This document shows positions 8,687-17,097 of a stretch of DNA of 64,000 nt, one piece after another. The position numbers were made by a program, and so were the translations under genes. Source of the stretch: Intrasporangiaceae bacterium URHB0013 (lineage in GTDB: Bacteria > Actinomycetota > Actinomycetes > Actinomycetales > Dermatophilaceae); the NCBI GenBank assembly GCA_000620545.1, contig JIBA01000018.1, forward strand, positions 1-64,000, given 5' to 3'. The notes below the pieces were generated by a model. That model made no database searches. It was given only the letters and a program-made list of their open reading frames with translations, and was not told where the DNA came from. How positions within the stretch are numbered: the stretch's first letter is position 1; each line of letters starts with the position of its first letter.

Positions 8687-9895
8687 ATGACGATCGACAC
8701 GGCATCGGCCCCGACGCCTGCTCCGCTCCCCCTCCTCGTGCTCGGGAGGGGCACCGACCTGCACACCGAGCGCGGAGTCGAGTGCCCGGGCGACCTGCCG
8801 GCGGCGTCCGACCCCGGCCTCGTCGAGCGCGCCCGCGCCGCCAAGGCCGCGCTCGGAGACCGCGTCTTCGTCCTCGGGCACCACTACCAGCGGGACGAGG
8901 TCATCGAGTTCGCCGACGTGACCGGCGACTCCTTCAAGCTCGCGCGCGACGCCGCGGCCCGACCCGAGGCGCCCTACATCGTGTTCTGCGGCGTGCACTT
9001 CATGGCCGAGTCGGCCGACATCCTCACGAGCGACGAGCAGACCGTGATCCTGCCCGACCTCGCCGCCGGATGCTCGATGGCCGACATGGCGGCCATCGCC
9101 CAGGTCGAGGACTGCTGGGAGCAGCTGGCCGCCGCCGGCGTCGCCACGCAGACGATCCCCGTCACGTACATGAACTCGTCGGCCGCCATCAAGGCCTTCA
9201 CCGGTCGGCACGGCGGGACCATCTGCACGAGCTCCAACGCCCGCACGGCTCTCGACTGGGCGTTCGAGCAGGTGGGTGGTCTGGACGGCACGGGCAAGGT
9301 GCTCTTCATGCCCGACCAGCACCTCGGGCGCAACACCGCCGTGCGCGAGCTCGGCCTCTCGCTGGACGACTGCGTCGTCTGGGACCCGCACCGCCCGAAC
9401 GGCGGCCTGACCCACGAGCAGCTCGAGAAGGCCCGGATGATCCTCTGGCGCGGGCACTGCTCGGTGCACGGCCGCTTCTCCGTCGACGCCGTCGAGACGG
9501 CGCGCCGCGAGATCCCCGGCGTCAGGGTCATCGTCCACCCGGAGTGCCAGTACGACGTCGTCGAGCTGGCCGACGAGGTGGGCTCGACGGAGAAGATCAT
9601 CCAGACGATCGCCGCCGCACCGGCCGGCACGTCGTGGGTCGTGGGCACCGAGCTCAATCTCGTGCGCCGGCTCGCGCAGCAGTTCCCCGAGCAGCGGATC
9701 GCCTTCCTGGAGAAGAACGTCTGCTACTGCTCGACGATGAACCGCATCGACCTGCCGCATCTCGTGTGGGCGCTCGAGTCCCTCGTCGAGGGCCGCATCG
9801 TCAACCCGATCCACGTCGACCCGACCGTCGCCGGCGACGCCCGTGCGGCGCTCGACCGGATGCTCGCCCTGCCCGGCAAGACGCACAAGGACTGA
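8687..9895 (+). CDS. nadA: Quinolinate synthase
   Basis: Condenses iminoaspartate with dihydroxyacetone phosphate to quinolinate in NAD biosynthesis, using a [4Fe-4S] cluster. The family residues are visible: GHHYQRDEVIEFADVTGDS, the three cluster cysteines in IVFCGVHFMAES, VHPECQYDVV and KNVCYCSTMN, and NLVRRLAQQ. Length is 402 aa. ATG 8687 was chosen because TACCAT stands 6 nt upstream with no Shine-Dalgarno, indicating a leaderless start; the upstream ATG would begin inside the operator region. nadB and nadC are not in the window. Confidence 0.95.
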   Translation: MTIDTASAPTPAPLPLLVLGRGTDLHTERGVECPGDLPAASDPGLVERARAAKAALGDRVFVLGHHYQRDEVIEFADVTGDSFKLARDAAARPEAPYIVFCGVHFMAESADILTSDEQTVILPDLAAGCSMADMAAIAQVEDCWEQLAAAGVATQTIPVTYMNSSAAIKAFTGRHGGTICTSSNARTALDWAFEQVGGLDGTGKVLFMPDQHLGRNTAVRELGLSLDDCVVWDPHRPNGGLTHEQLEKARMILWRGHCSVHGRFSVDAVETARREIPGVRVIVHPECQYDVVELADEVGSTEKIIQTIAAAPAGTSWVVGTELNLVRRLAQQFPEQRIAFLEKNVCYCSTMNRIDLPHLVWALESLVEGRIVNPIHVDPTVAGDARAALDRMLALPGKTHKD

Positions 9896-9901
9896 GGCGG
9901 G

Positions 9902-10717
9902 GTGACGCACCCTCACGGCGAGCCCCGCCCGGAGGTCGTCCGCGGGCTCGACCGCATCGCCGTGATCTCGGACGTCCACGGCAACCTCTCCGCACTCCTC
10001 GCCGTGCTCGCCGACATCGAGGCCCGCGGGATCGAGCGCGTGCTCAACCTCGGCGACGTCGTCGGCAAGGGGCCTCGCGGCCCGGAGTCGATCACGCTGT
10101 GCCGCGACGCCTGCGAGGTCACGGTGCGCGGCAACTGGGACACCTTCATCTCCGCCAACGAGACGCAGCCCTGGCAGCACGGGCAGTGGGTGCGCGACCA
10201 GCTCGACGACGACGAGATCGCTTGGCTGGCAGGGCTGCCCAATGCCCACGAGCTCGTGATGAGCGGCAACAGGGTCCGCCTCTTCCACGCGTCGCAGACC
10301 AGCGAGTTCCACCGCGTCCACTTCGACCACACGCAGGAGGAGTTCCGTGGGATGTTCGCCAACACCGACTTCACCGGCGAGTTCACGGCGGGGCTCCAGC
10401 CGCCCGGCGCGACGCCGAACGTCGTCGGCTACGGCGACATCCACGGCGCGTACCTCGAGGTCGACGAGGGCCTGATGCTCTTCAACGCGGGCGCCGTGGG
10501 CAACCACCTCGACGCCCCGAGCGCGCCGTACACGATCCTCGAGGGCGTGCTCGACTCCCCTGACCCGGCCCCCTTCTCCATCACCTTCCCGCGGGTCCCC
10601 TACGACATCGAGGCGGAGATCGCCGTGGGGTTCGAGCTCGGCATGCCGGAGGCCGATGCGTACGCCCTCGAGCTCCGCGACGGCATCTTCCGCGGGTCGG
10701 TCACGGCGACGAGCTGA
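9902..10717 (+). CDS. Calcineurin-like metallophosphoesterase
   Basis: A 271-aa protein with the dinuclear-metal motifs of the YfcE/MJ0936-type phosphoesterases: SDVHGNLSAL (D-x-H), NLGDVVGKGP (GD), RGNWD (GN-x-D), the His in LFHASQ, and YGDIHGAYL, where the family usually has GHTH. Substrate is unknown. The GTG start lies 6 bp after the nadA stop with GAGGCGGG before it, so it is in an operon with nadA. The metal site looks intact except for the GDIH variant. Confidence 0.85.
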   Translation: MTHPHGEPRPEVVRGLDRIAVISDVHGNLSALLAVLADIEARGIERVLNLGDVVGKGPRGPESITLCRDACEVTVRGNWDTFISANETQPWQHGQWVRDQLDDDEIAWLAGLPNAHELVMSGNRVRLFHASQTSEFHRVHFDHTQEEFRGMFANTDFTGEFTAGLQPPGATPNVVGYGDIHGAYLEVDEGLMLFNAGAVGNHLDAPSAPYTILEGVLDSPDPAPFSITFPRVPYDIEAEIAVGFELGMPEADAYALELRDGIFRGSVTATS

Positions 10718-10759
10718 GCCCGTCGCCGTGCGACGTGGTCGTGGGGTATGCCGTCCGCC

Positions 10760-12130
10760 TCAGCTCGGGGAACGCATCGCTCCCAGCCGCGCGAGGAAGA
10801 CCGCCTCAGCCACGCACACCTTCTCGAACTCGGCGAGGTGCAGCGACTCGTTGGCGCCGTGTGCGCGGGTGTCGGGGTCCTCGACGCCGGTGACGATGAT
10901 CGAGGCGTCGGGGAAGCGCGCCGAGAAGTCGGAGATGAACGGGATCGAGCCGCCCACACCCATGTCGACGGGCTCGGTGCCCCAGGCGTCGGCGAACGAC
11001 GCACGCGCCTCGTCGTAGACGGGGCCGTCGGCGTCGGCCGCGAACCCGGACCCGTGCTCCTCGAGCTCGACGGTGAGTCGGGTGCCCCAGGGGGCGTGGG
11101 CCTCGAGGTGCTCCCGAACGCGCTCGAACGCGACGAGCGGGTCCTGCGTCGGTGCGAGGCGGACCGAGACCTTGGCGGCAGCCTTGGCCGCCAAGGTGTT
11201 CGAGGCCTTGTCGATCGAGGTCGCGTCGATGCCGATCGTCGTGATCGAGGGCTTGTTCCAGAGCCGGCTGAGGATCGAGCCGGACCCGATGAGCGACACG
11301 TCGTCGAGCAGACCCGACTCCGCGCGGAAGCGCTGTTCGTCGTACTCGATGTCGGCGGCCTCGCCCGCGTCCAGGCCGGCGACGGCGACGTTGCCGTCGG
11401 CGTCGTGGAGCGAGGCGAGCAGGCGCACGAGTGCGGTCACCGCGTCCGGGGCGGCGCCACCGAACATTCCCGAGTGCACGGAGTGGTCGAGGGTCTGGAC
11501 CCGGACGACGAGCCGGATGCCCCCGCGCAGGGTCGTCGTCAGTGCCGGCGTGCCGATCTCCCAGTTGCCGGAGTCGGCGATGACGATGGCGTCGGCCGCG
11601 AGGCGGTCCCCGTGCTTCTCCAGGATGGTGCCGAGGGACGGGGAACCGGACTCCTCCTCACCCTCGACGAAGACGGTGACACCCACCGGCACGTTGCCGG
11701 CGTGCGCACGCAGGGCGGCGACGTGCGCCATGACACCGGCCTTGTCGTCAGCGGCACCCCGGCCGTAGAGGCGGCCGCCGCGCTCCTCGGGCTCGAACGG
11801 CGAGCTGTCCCAGTCGGCTTCGTCGCCGGGCGGCTGCACGTCGTGGTGGGCGTAGAGCGTGACGGTCGGTGCGCCCTCGGGGCCGTCGAGGTGCCCGATG
11901 ACGGCCGGGCGGCCGCCCTCGACGACGATCTCGACGTCGAGCCCCTCGCGCCGCAGCAGCTCGGCAACGGCCTCGGCGCTGCGGGCCACCTGGCTCTGGT
12001 CGAAGGACGAGGCGGAGACGCTCGGGATGCGCACGAGCTCCCCGAGGTCGGCTCGGACCTGCGGCATGAGGTCGGCCACGCGGTCGCGGATCTGCTGGAT
12101 CTGGTCGGGGGTGGGGGCGTCGTCAGTCAC
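10760..12130 (-). CDS. M20-family zinc dipeptidase
   Basis: A metallopeptidase/amidohydrolase of the ArgE/DapE/CPG2 family, 456 aa. Metal and catalytic motifs are present: YAHHDVQPPGD (first His and Asp), GRGAADDKAG (bridging Asp), and EGEEESGSPS (catalytic Glu plus ligand). A dimerisation/lid domain follows (SVHSGMFGGAAPDA), and the C-terminus has the final His (HGANE). It probably cleaves dipeptides in the cytoplasm. The GTG at 12130 has TAGGGT 7 nt upstream and no ribosome-binding site (leaderless pattern). Confidence 0.9.
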   Translation of the reverse strand: MTDDAPTPDQIQQIRDRVADLMPQVRADLGELVRIPSVSASSFDQSQVARSAEAVAELLRREGLDVEIVVEGGRPAVIGHLDGPEGAPTVTLYAHHDVQPPGDEADWDSSPFEPEERGGRLYGRGAADDKAGVMAHVAALRAHAGNVPVGVTVFVEGEEESGSPSLGTILEKHGDRLAADAIVIADSGNWEIGTPALTTTLRGGIRLVVRVQTLDHSVHSGMFGGAAPDAVTALVRLLASLHDADGNVAVAGLDAGEAADIEYDEQRFRAESGLLDDVSLIGSGSILSRLWNKPSITTIGIDATSIDKASNTLAAKAAAKVSVRLAPTQDPLVAFERVREHLEAHAPWGTRLTVELEEHGSGFAADADGPVYDEARASFADAWGTEPVDMGVGGSIPFISDFSARFPDASIIVTGVEDPDTRAHGANESLHLAEFEKVCVAEAVFLARLGAMRSPS

Positions 12131-12289
12131 GTGCCCGACCCTACCCACGCCGGCGTGTCCCGACGAGGCTGTCGACGGCCGGTCGGGCCGGCCGTTCCGG
12201 TCGCTTCGGTTCGCTTCGGTCGCTCCGACCGGGCAGCCTCACGGGTGCCGCCTCGGGGGCTGTCGTCCCCCATCGGTAGGTTCGGTGCG

Positions 12290-13099
12290 ATGGGAGACAA
12301 CACGTTCGTCGCGGGACAGCAGCCCTGGCTCGAGCGCCTCGGCAACCTGCGCAACGTCGTGCGCCAGGAGATGGTCAGCCGCCAGCTCGCGGAGCACCTG
12401 CCGCGTGGACCCCTCCGCGTGCTCGACGTCGGGGCGGGCCAGGGCACGCAGGCGCTGCGCCTGGCCCGGCTCGGTCACTCCGTGACGGCCGTCGAACCGG
12501 ACGGGCGGATGCGCGCCGCCTTCGAGCAGGCCGCCGCCGGGCTCACCGCCGAGCAGCGAGAGCACGTCACCCTCCTGGCCACCGACCTCGGCGGCCTCGC
12601 GAGCGTGACGCAGCCGACGGCATACGACGTCGTCATGTGCCACGGCGTGCTCATGTACCTCCCGGAGAGCCGCACCGCGGTGGCCGGGCTGGCGCGCCGG
12701 GTCGCGCCCGGCGGCCTCGTGTCGATCGCGACCCGCAACGGTGACGCCATGGCCTGGCGCCCGGCCCGTCGGCACGACTGGCCCGCAGCCCTCGCCATGC
12801 TCGACGAGGAGCGCCGGGCAGCCGAGCAGGGCCGGGACGCCCGCTACCGCAACGAGATCGGCGTCGACGCCCGCGCCGACACCCTCGCCTCCCTGACGAG
12901 CCACTGCGAGGCCGCGGGCCTCGCGGTCACCGCCTGGTACGGCGTCCGCGTGGCCAGCGACGACGTCCCGGTCGACGAGCCCGCGCCCACGGGAGCCGAT
13001 CTGACGGCTCTGCTCGACGTCGAGGAGCGGCTCGGCTCGACCGACCCCTACCGTGCGCTCGGCACCCTCGTTCACGTCGTCGCCCGTCACAGGGCCTGA
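12290..13099 (+). CDS. Class I SAM-dependent methyltransferase
   Basis: A 269-aa Rossmann-fold methyltransferase. Motif I is LRVLDVGAGQGTQALRLA, with the acidic end of strand 2 at AVEPDG and the motif IV region VVMCHGVLMYL. The C-terminal half (NGDAMAWRPAR, YGVRVASDD) resembles the SmtA/CmoM-like group, but the substrate is not determined. The ATG at 12290 has TAGGTT 7 nt upstream and no ribosome-binding site, so it is likely leaderless. It may be co-transcribed with the adjacent pcm gene, although a hairpin lies between them. Confidence 0.85.
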   Translation: MGDNTFVAGQQPWLERLGNLRNVVRQEMVSRQLAEHLPRGPLRVLDVGAGQGTQALRLARLGHSVTAVEPDGRMRAAFEQAAAGLTAEQREHVTLLATDLGGLASVTQPTAYDVVMCHGVLMYLPESRTAVAGLARRVAPGGLVSIATRNGDAMAWRPARRHDWPAALAMLDEERRAAEQGRDARYRNEIGVDARADTLASLTSHCEAAGLAVTAWYGVRVASDDVPVDEPAPTGADLTALLDVEERLGSTDPYRALGTLVHVVARHRA

Positions 13100-13104
13100 A
13101 ACCC

Positions 13105-13131
13105 GGTCGGGGCTGACGTCGAAGCCCGACC
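13105..13131 (+). terminator. Bulged hairpin after the methyltransferase gene
   Basis: GGTCGGGGCT pairs with AGCCCGACC (one bulged G) across an 8-nt loop. It lies between the stop at 13099 and the pcm start at 13148. The stem is stable but has no T run, so it may only attenuate. Confidence 0.45.
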
Positions 13132-13147
13132 GTGCTTGGCTCGGACC

Positions 13148-13729
13148 ATGGATGCGGTCGACCGGGTGCAGGAGGCCTTCGTCGCCGTGCCGCGTGCCCG
13201 TTTCCTCCCCCGTGGCGCCCGGTCGCGGGCGGCCCACGACGGCCCCATCCTCATCGGGCACGGTCAGACGAACTCCCAGCCGCGGACGGTCGCGGACATG
13301 TTGCGCCTGCTCGACGTGCAACCCGGTGACCGGGTCCTCGACGTCGGCGCGGGCTCCGGATGGACGACCGCGCTGCTCGCCCACCTCACCGGGCCGGACG
13401 GCGAGGTCGTCGGCGTCGAGCTCGAGCCCGCCCTGGCGCGCTGGGGCGCCGCAAACCTCGCCGCCGCACGGATGCCGTGGGCCGAGATCCACGAGGCACG
13501 CGACGGCGTGCTGGGCGACCCCGACCGCTCACCTTGGGACCGCATCCTCGTCTCGGCCGAGGCGAGGACGCTCCCCCAGCCGCTCGTCGACCAGCTCGGC
13601 GACCCCGCACGGCTCGTCGTTCCCGTCGCGGGCACCATGACGCTCGTGGTCCGCGACCACGGCGCCCTCACCACGACCCGCCACGGGCGCTACCGCTTCG
13701 TCCCGCTCCGCGCGACCCCGGGAGCCTGA
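13148..13729 (+). CDS. pcm: Protein-L-isoaspartate O-methyltransferase
   Basis: Methylates L-isoaspartyl residues so that damaged proteins can be repaired. The family pattern is clear in 193 aa: VPRARFLP near the N-terminus, GHGQTNSQPRTVADML (family GxGQTISQP), motif I VLDVGAGSGWTTALLA, GVELEP, and WDRILVSAEA (family DxIxVTAA). The protein is short at the C-terminus relative to the E. coli enzyme, which is common in actinobacterial homologues. ATG 13148 gives the normal N-terminus. Confidence 0.88.
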   Translation: MDAVDRVQEAFVAVPRARFLPRGARSRAAHDGPILIGHGQTNSQPRTVADMLRLLDVQPGDRVLDVGAGSGWTTALLAHLTGPDGEVVGVELEPALARWGAANLAAARMPWAEIHEARDGVLGDPDRSPWDRILVSAEARTLPQPLVDQLGDPARLVVPVAGTMTLVVRDHGALTTTRHGRYRFVPLRATPGA

Positions 13730-13803
13730 CGTCAGGGGTCGTATGCCGTCACGGCGCGGGGCACGATGCGGGACCGGGACCCGGTTCGGCTTAGAGTGTC
13801 CAC

Positions 13804-14385
13804 GTGTTCGGACGCAAGAAGACCCTCAACGAGGAGCTCGCCCCCACGGCCTCGGCCGACGAGTCGGCGCGCCCCGGTGCGAAGAACCGGCCCACGCCGA
13901 AGCGACGTGAGCAGGAGGCCCTCAACAAGCGTCCCCTCATCGTCACGGACCGCAAGGCCGCGACGAAGCAGGACAAGACGGCCCGTCGTGAGGCCCTGGC
14001 CAAGCAGCGCGCCGGCATGATGACCGGCGACGAGAAGTACCTCCCGGTCCGGGACAAGGGTCCCCGACGCCGCTTCATCCGCGACACGGTCGACGCCCGC
14101 TGGAACATCGGTGAGTTCATGCTCCCGATCATGCTCATCGTGCTGCTGCTCAGCTTCGTCCGCACGAACTGGGCCCTGCTGCTCGTCTTCGTGCTCGTCT
14201 ACGGACTCATCCTCGTGGCCATCGGCGACGCCCTGCTCATGTGGCGGCGCACGCGCCGCAGGATCGAGGACAAGTTCGGCGGCGCCGAGAAGGGCGACGC
14301 GTGGTACGCCATCATGCGCGCCTTCCAGATGCGCCGCACGCGCATGCCGAAGCCTCAGGTGGACCGGGGCCAGCACCCCGTCTGA
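13804..14385 (+). CDS. DUF3043 membrane protein
   Basis: A 193-aa actinobacterial conserved protein with a charged, Lys/Arg/Glu-rich cytoplasmic N-terminal half (residues 1-95, including RPTPKRREQEALNKRPL). Two adjacent membrane helices follow (GEFMLPIMLIVLLLSFV and LLLVFVLVYGLILVAIGDAL), then a basic tail. Function is unknown. The GTG at 13804 has TAGAGT 6 nt upstream and no ribosome-binding site (leaderless pattern). It is a single gene. Confidence 0.85.
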   Translation: MFGRKKTLNEELAPTASADESARPGAKNRPTPKRREQEALNKRPLIVTDRKAATKQDKTARREALAKQRAGMMTGDEKYLPVRDKGPRRRFIRDTVDARWNIGEFMLPIMLIVLLLSFVRTNWALLLVFVLVYGLILVAIGDALLMWRRTRRRIEDKFGGAEKGDAWYAIMRAFQMRRTRMPKPQVDRGQHPV

Positions 14386-14478
14386 CCGACGAGCGCTGGG
14401 CCACCCGTCGACGACCGGTCGTGGACCCCCGGCGGCTATGGCGTCTTCCGGCGGCGTTCCGGGCGCGTGCCCCGCGCG

Positions 14479-15849
14479 TCAAGCCTGGAGGTCGGCGAAG
14501 GCGAGGGGCGCCCGCGTCACGGCATACGTGGCGAAGTAGAGCTTGTCGACGGACCCGTCACCAGCACGCACGACCTCCAGCACCTCACCGCGTTCACGCC
14601 CGCCGACTGCGCGGTAGCGGTCGGTGCCCTCGGCGGCATACCGCGTCTCGGACAGCTCGTCGTCGGTGAGCCTCGACCAGAGCTCCCCTTCCCGCACGAA
14701 GAACGTGATCGGCGAGCCCTCCGACCACCACAGGCCGAGCAGCTCGGTGAGGGCCGGGTGCTCCGTCTCGGGCACCCACGCGGTCGCGAGCGACGGCTCG
14801 GCGTCGATGACCGCCTCGACGAGGTCGGTCGCCAGGCCGAGCGTCAACGGCCCGGACGTGGCGTTGGCGAGGACGACGGCCCCGATGCCCTCCCTGCGCC
14901 GGACCCGCAGCCCGGTGAGGAAGCCCGGCATGGCGCCGCCGTGCCCGACGTAGACGCGCTCGCCGCGGCGGCCCATCCCGAAGCCGAGGCCGTAGGCGCC
15001 GCTCCAGCCATCGACGTCGGTCATGATGATCGGCCGGCACATCTCCTCGATCGTCTCGGGCCGCACGACGCGATCGTCGGGGCTCGCGACGTAGGCGGCG
15101 TAGCGGGCCATGTCGGCAACGGTCGACCACAGCCCGCCCAGCGGCGCGGTGGCGTTGAGGGTGAAGAGGGGCTCCTCGCTCGCGGTGCCGGCGTACGGGT
15201 CGACCTGGTAGCCGACGGCGCGGTCGTCAGCGGGCGTCAGACCGGTGCGGCTCATCCCGAGCGGCTCGAGCACCCGCTCGCGGACGACCTGCTCCCAGCT
15301 CTGGCCGGTCACGCGCTCGACGACCTGGCCGAGGAGGCCGTAGGCGAGGTTGGAGTAGTGGAACGCGTGGTGGGCGGGCAGGACCTGCTCGGCCTCCTCG
15401 ACCCCCGCCAGGAATGCCTCGCGCTCGGGTGCCACCAGGCTCTCCCAGATGTTGCCGACGGGCTCACGCTGCAGGCCCGAGGCATGGGCGAGCATCTGGC
15501 GCAGGGGAATCCGCGCATGCCTCGTCGAGGGGAGGTGCGTCTCGAGGGTGTCGTCGAGCGACAACAGTCCCTCGTCGCGCAGCGACATGATGGTCAGCGC
15601 GGTGAACGTCTTCGTCACGGAGCCGATCATGAACTGCGTGTCGTCGGTTGCCGGCGCAGGCTGCGGCCCGAGACGCGCGGACCCGACGTGCGCCGACCAG
15701 ACGAGCCGGCCGTCGCGCACGACGCCCACGCTGACGCCGGGCGAGCGCCAGGACCTCTGGGCGGTGACGACCCGGCCGAGCAGGTCGCGCTCGAGCCCGG
15801 GCGACAGCGCCGCGTCCGACCCGCCCTGGGCCCCGAGCGGCGTGCTCAC
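14479..15849 (-). CDS. Serine hydrolase, class C beta-lactamase/PBP4* fold
   Basis: A 456-aa penicillin-binding-protein-like hydrolase with the three active-site motifs: SxxK as GSVTKTF (about residue 75), YxN as YSNLAYG (about 165) and HxG as GHGGAMPG (about 295). A C-terminal extension of about 130 residues follows, like the DUF3471-type tails of related esterases. No signal peptide is seen, so it is probably cytoplasmic; whether it acts on esters or peptides is unclear. Its GTG start overlaps the stop of the small upstream gene (GTGA), indicating coupled translation. Confidence 0.88.
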   Translation of the reverse strand: MSTPLGAQGGSDAALSPGLERDLLGRVVTAQRSWRSPGVSVGVVRDGRLVWSAHVGSARLGPQPAPATDDTQFMIGSVTKTFTALTIMSLRDEGLLSLDDTLETHLPSTRHARIPLRQMLAHASGLQREPVGNIWESLVAPEREAFLAGVEEAEQVLPAHHAFHYSNLAYGLLGQVVERVTGQSWEQVVRERVLEPLGMSRTGLTPADDRAVGYQVDPYAGTASEEPLFTLNATAPLGGLWSTVADMARYAAYVASPDDRVVRPETIEEMCRPIIMTDVDGWSGAYGLGFGMGRRGERVYVGHGGAMPGFLTGLRVRRREGIGAVVLANATSGPLTLGLATDLVEAVIDAEPSLATAWVPETEHPALTELLGLWWSEGSPITFFVREGELWSRLTDDELSETRYAAEGTDRYRAVGGRERGEVLEVVRAGDGSVDKLYFATYAVTRAPLAFADLQA

Positions 15850-16061
15850 TCCGCTGCCCGCAGGCTCATCGGGCCGTAGACGACGGTGTCGTTCTCACGC
15901 AGGGTGACCGCCTCGACGCCGACGTCGAGCAGCTCGCGCCACGACTCCCCCAGATAGCTCTCGGCGTCGCTCTGGGTGGGGAAGCCGGCGGTGGTCACGC
16001 CCTCTCCCGCCACCGGGTTGCCGTGGGCGTCGAGGAACAGCCAGGACCAGTCAGCACTCAT
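15846..16061 (-). CDS. Small conserved actinobacterial protein of unknown function
   Basis: A 71-aa soluble acidic protein (SWLFLDAHGNPV, PTQSDAESYLGESW, VYGPMSLR). I recognise it as a frequent actinobacterial small ORF but know no function. It is the first gene of a two-gene unit with the serine hydrolase. Its ATG has TAGGGT 6 nt upstream and no Shine-Dalgarno, another leaderless start. Confidence 0.8.
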   Translation of the reverse strand: MSADWSWLFLDAHGNPVAGEGVTTAGFPTQSDAESYLGESWRELLDVGVEAVTLRENDTVVYGPMSLRAAE

Positions 16062-16107
16062 GCGGACACCCTAGTTGCCGGCTCGTTTGACGGGCGGAGG
16101 CCCCGCG

Positions 16108-16240
16108 TGCGACGGTTCGCGTAACCGAAGGACGATGGGGCAAGCCGGTGTGACTCCGGCGCTGACCCGCAACCGTGAAGTGACCCTCCGCCGCAGCGCG
16201 GGCCGGGGTGACCAGCCGGAAAACCCGCGTCCCACCGGCT
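16108..16240 (+). promoter_or_regulatory. Cobalamin riboswitch
   Basis: The conserved core is visible in order: GGGGCAAGCCGGTG, GACTCCGGCGCTGACCCGC (the region around the B12 kissing-loop helices), CAACCGTGA, and the 3' block CAGCCGGAAAACCCGC. It lies directly upstream of a corrinoid uptake/salvage operon, as expected for repression by adenosylcobalamin. The edges are approximate. Confidence 0.85.
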
Positions 16241-16339
16241 CCTTTTGTCAGTCTGTCGTGGAATGCGGACCGGAGTCACCTCGCCGGGCCGGCCGCAGCC
16301 AGCAGACCCGACATGGTGTCCGACCGCGAGGAGGAAACC

Positions 16340-17083
16340 GTGTCCCCTGTCCGTCACGCCCCGCTCCGGGTCGTTCTCGCCGTGCTCGTCGCGGCCTGCC
16401 TGTCTGCCCTCACCATCGCGCCCGCGCACGCTGCCGCGTACCGCTACTGGGGCTTCTACCAGCTCACCGACAACGCCTGGACCTTCGCCCAGAAAGGCCC
16501 GGACACGACGGTCCCGAAGGACGGGAGCGTCGACGGCTGGCGCTACGCCGTCGCTGAGGAGACCTCGACCCGCTACCCGCGCGCGGTCCTCACCTTCGAC
16601 GAGGTCTGTGGCACGACGCCCGCCGAGGCGGGCAAGAAGCGCGTCGGGCTCGTCCTCGACTTCGGCCGCCCGGCGGATGCCGCCGACGGCGCCACCCCGC
16701 CCGAGCCGAAGGCCCTCTGCGCCGTCGTCGCCACGGATGCCACGAGCTCCGTGGTGCTCGCGGCCGCCGGTGGCGTCCGCACCGAGAAGGGCCTCGTCTG
16801 CGCCGTCGACGGCTACCCGACGAGCGAGTGCGGCGGTCCGGTTCAGGAGGTCAGCGCCGAGGCGAAGGCCGCCGACCAGCCGGTCACCATCGCGGCACCG
16901 GCCGCCAGCCCGTCGGCGTCGGCGTCGAGCCCGGCGCCCTCGGGCTCCGACCTCGCCGCAGCGCCGACGTCCGGCACCTCGGGTGGGTCCGTGACGGCAT
17001 ACGTCATCGCGGGTCTCGTCCTGCTTGCTCTCATCGGCTACCTGCTCGTGCGCTCGCGTGCGCGCACCCGTCAGGACGGCTGA
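16340..17083 (+). CDS. SCO2322-family secreted, membrane-anchored protein
   Basis: A 247-aa protein with an N-terminal signal peptide (cleavage likely after AHA, residues about 30-32), an extracytoplasmic domain that begins YRYWGFYQLTDNAWTF, a Ser/Ala/Pro-rich linker (about 185-215) and one C-terminal helix (AYVIAGLVLLALIGYLLV) with a short basic tail. I recognise the family as SCO2322-like, found next to cobalt/cobalamin ECF transporters in Streptomyces. It may be a surface corrinoid- or cobalt-capture accessory (inference). The GTG at 16340 follows a very strong GAGGAGGAAA. It is the first gene of the riboswitch operon. Confidence 0.85.
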   Translation: MSPVRHAPLRVVLAVLVAACLSALTIAPAHAAAYRYWGFYQLTDNAWTFAQKGPDTTVPKDGSVDGWRYAVAEETSTRYPRAVLTFDEVCGTTPAEAGKKRVGLVLDFGRPADAADGATPPEPKALCAVVATDATSSVVLAAAGGVRTEKGLVCAVDGYPTSECGGPVQEVSAEAKAADQPVTIAAPAASPSASASSPAPSGSDLAAAPTSGTSGGSVTAYVIAGLVLLALIGYLLVRSRARTRQDG

Positions 17084-17097
17084 GGAGCCACGACAGC

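Noticed and set aside
12197-12232. CCGGTCG/CGACCGG stem in the gap between the dipeptidase and methyltransferase genes as a terminator
   Set aside because: Both genes are transcribed away from it, and the tandem GTCGCTTCGG-like filling suggests simple-sequence origin.
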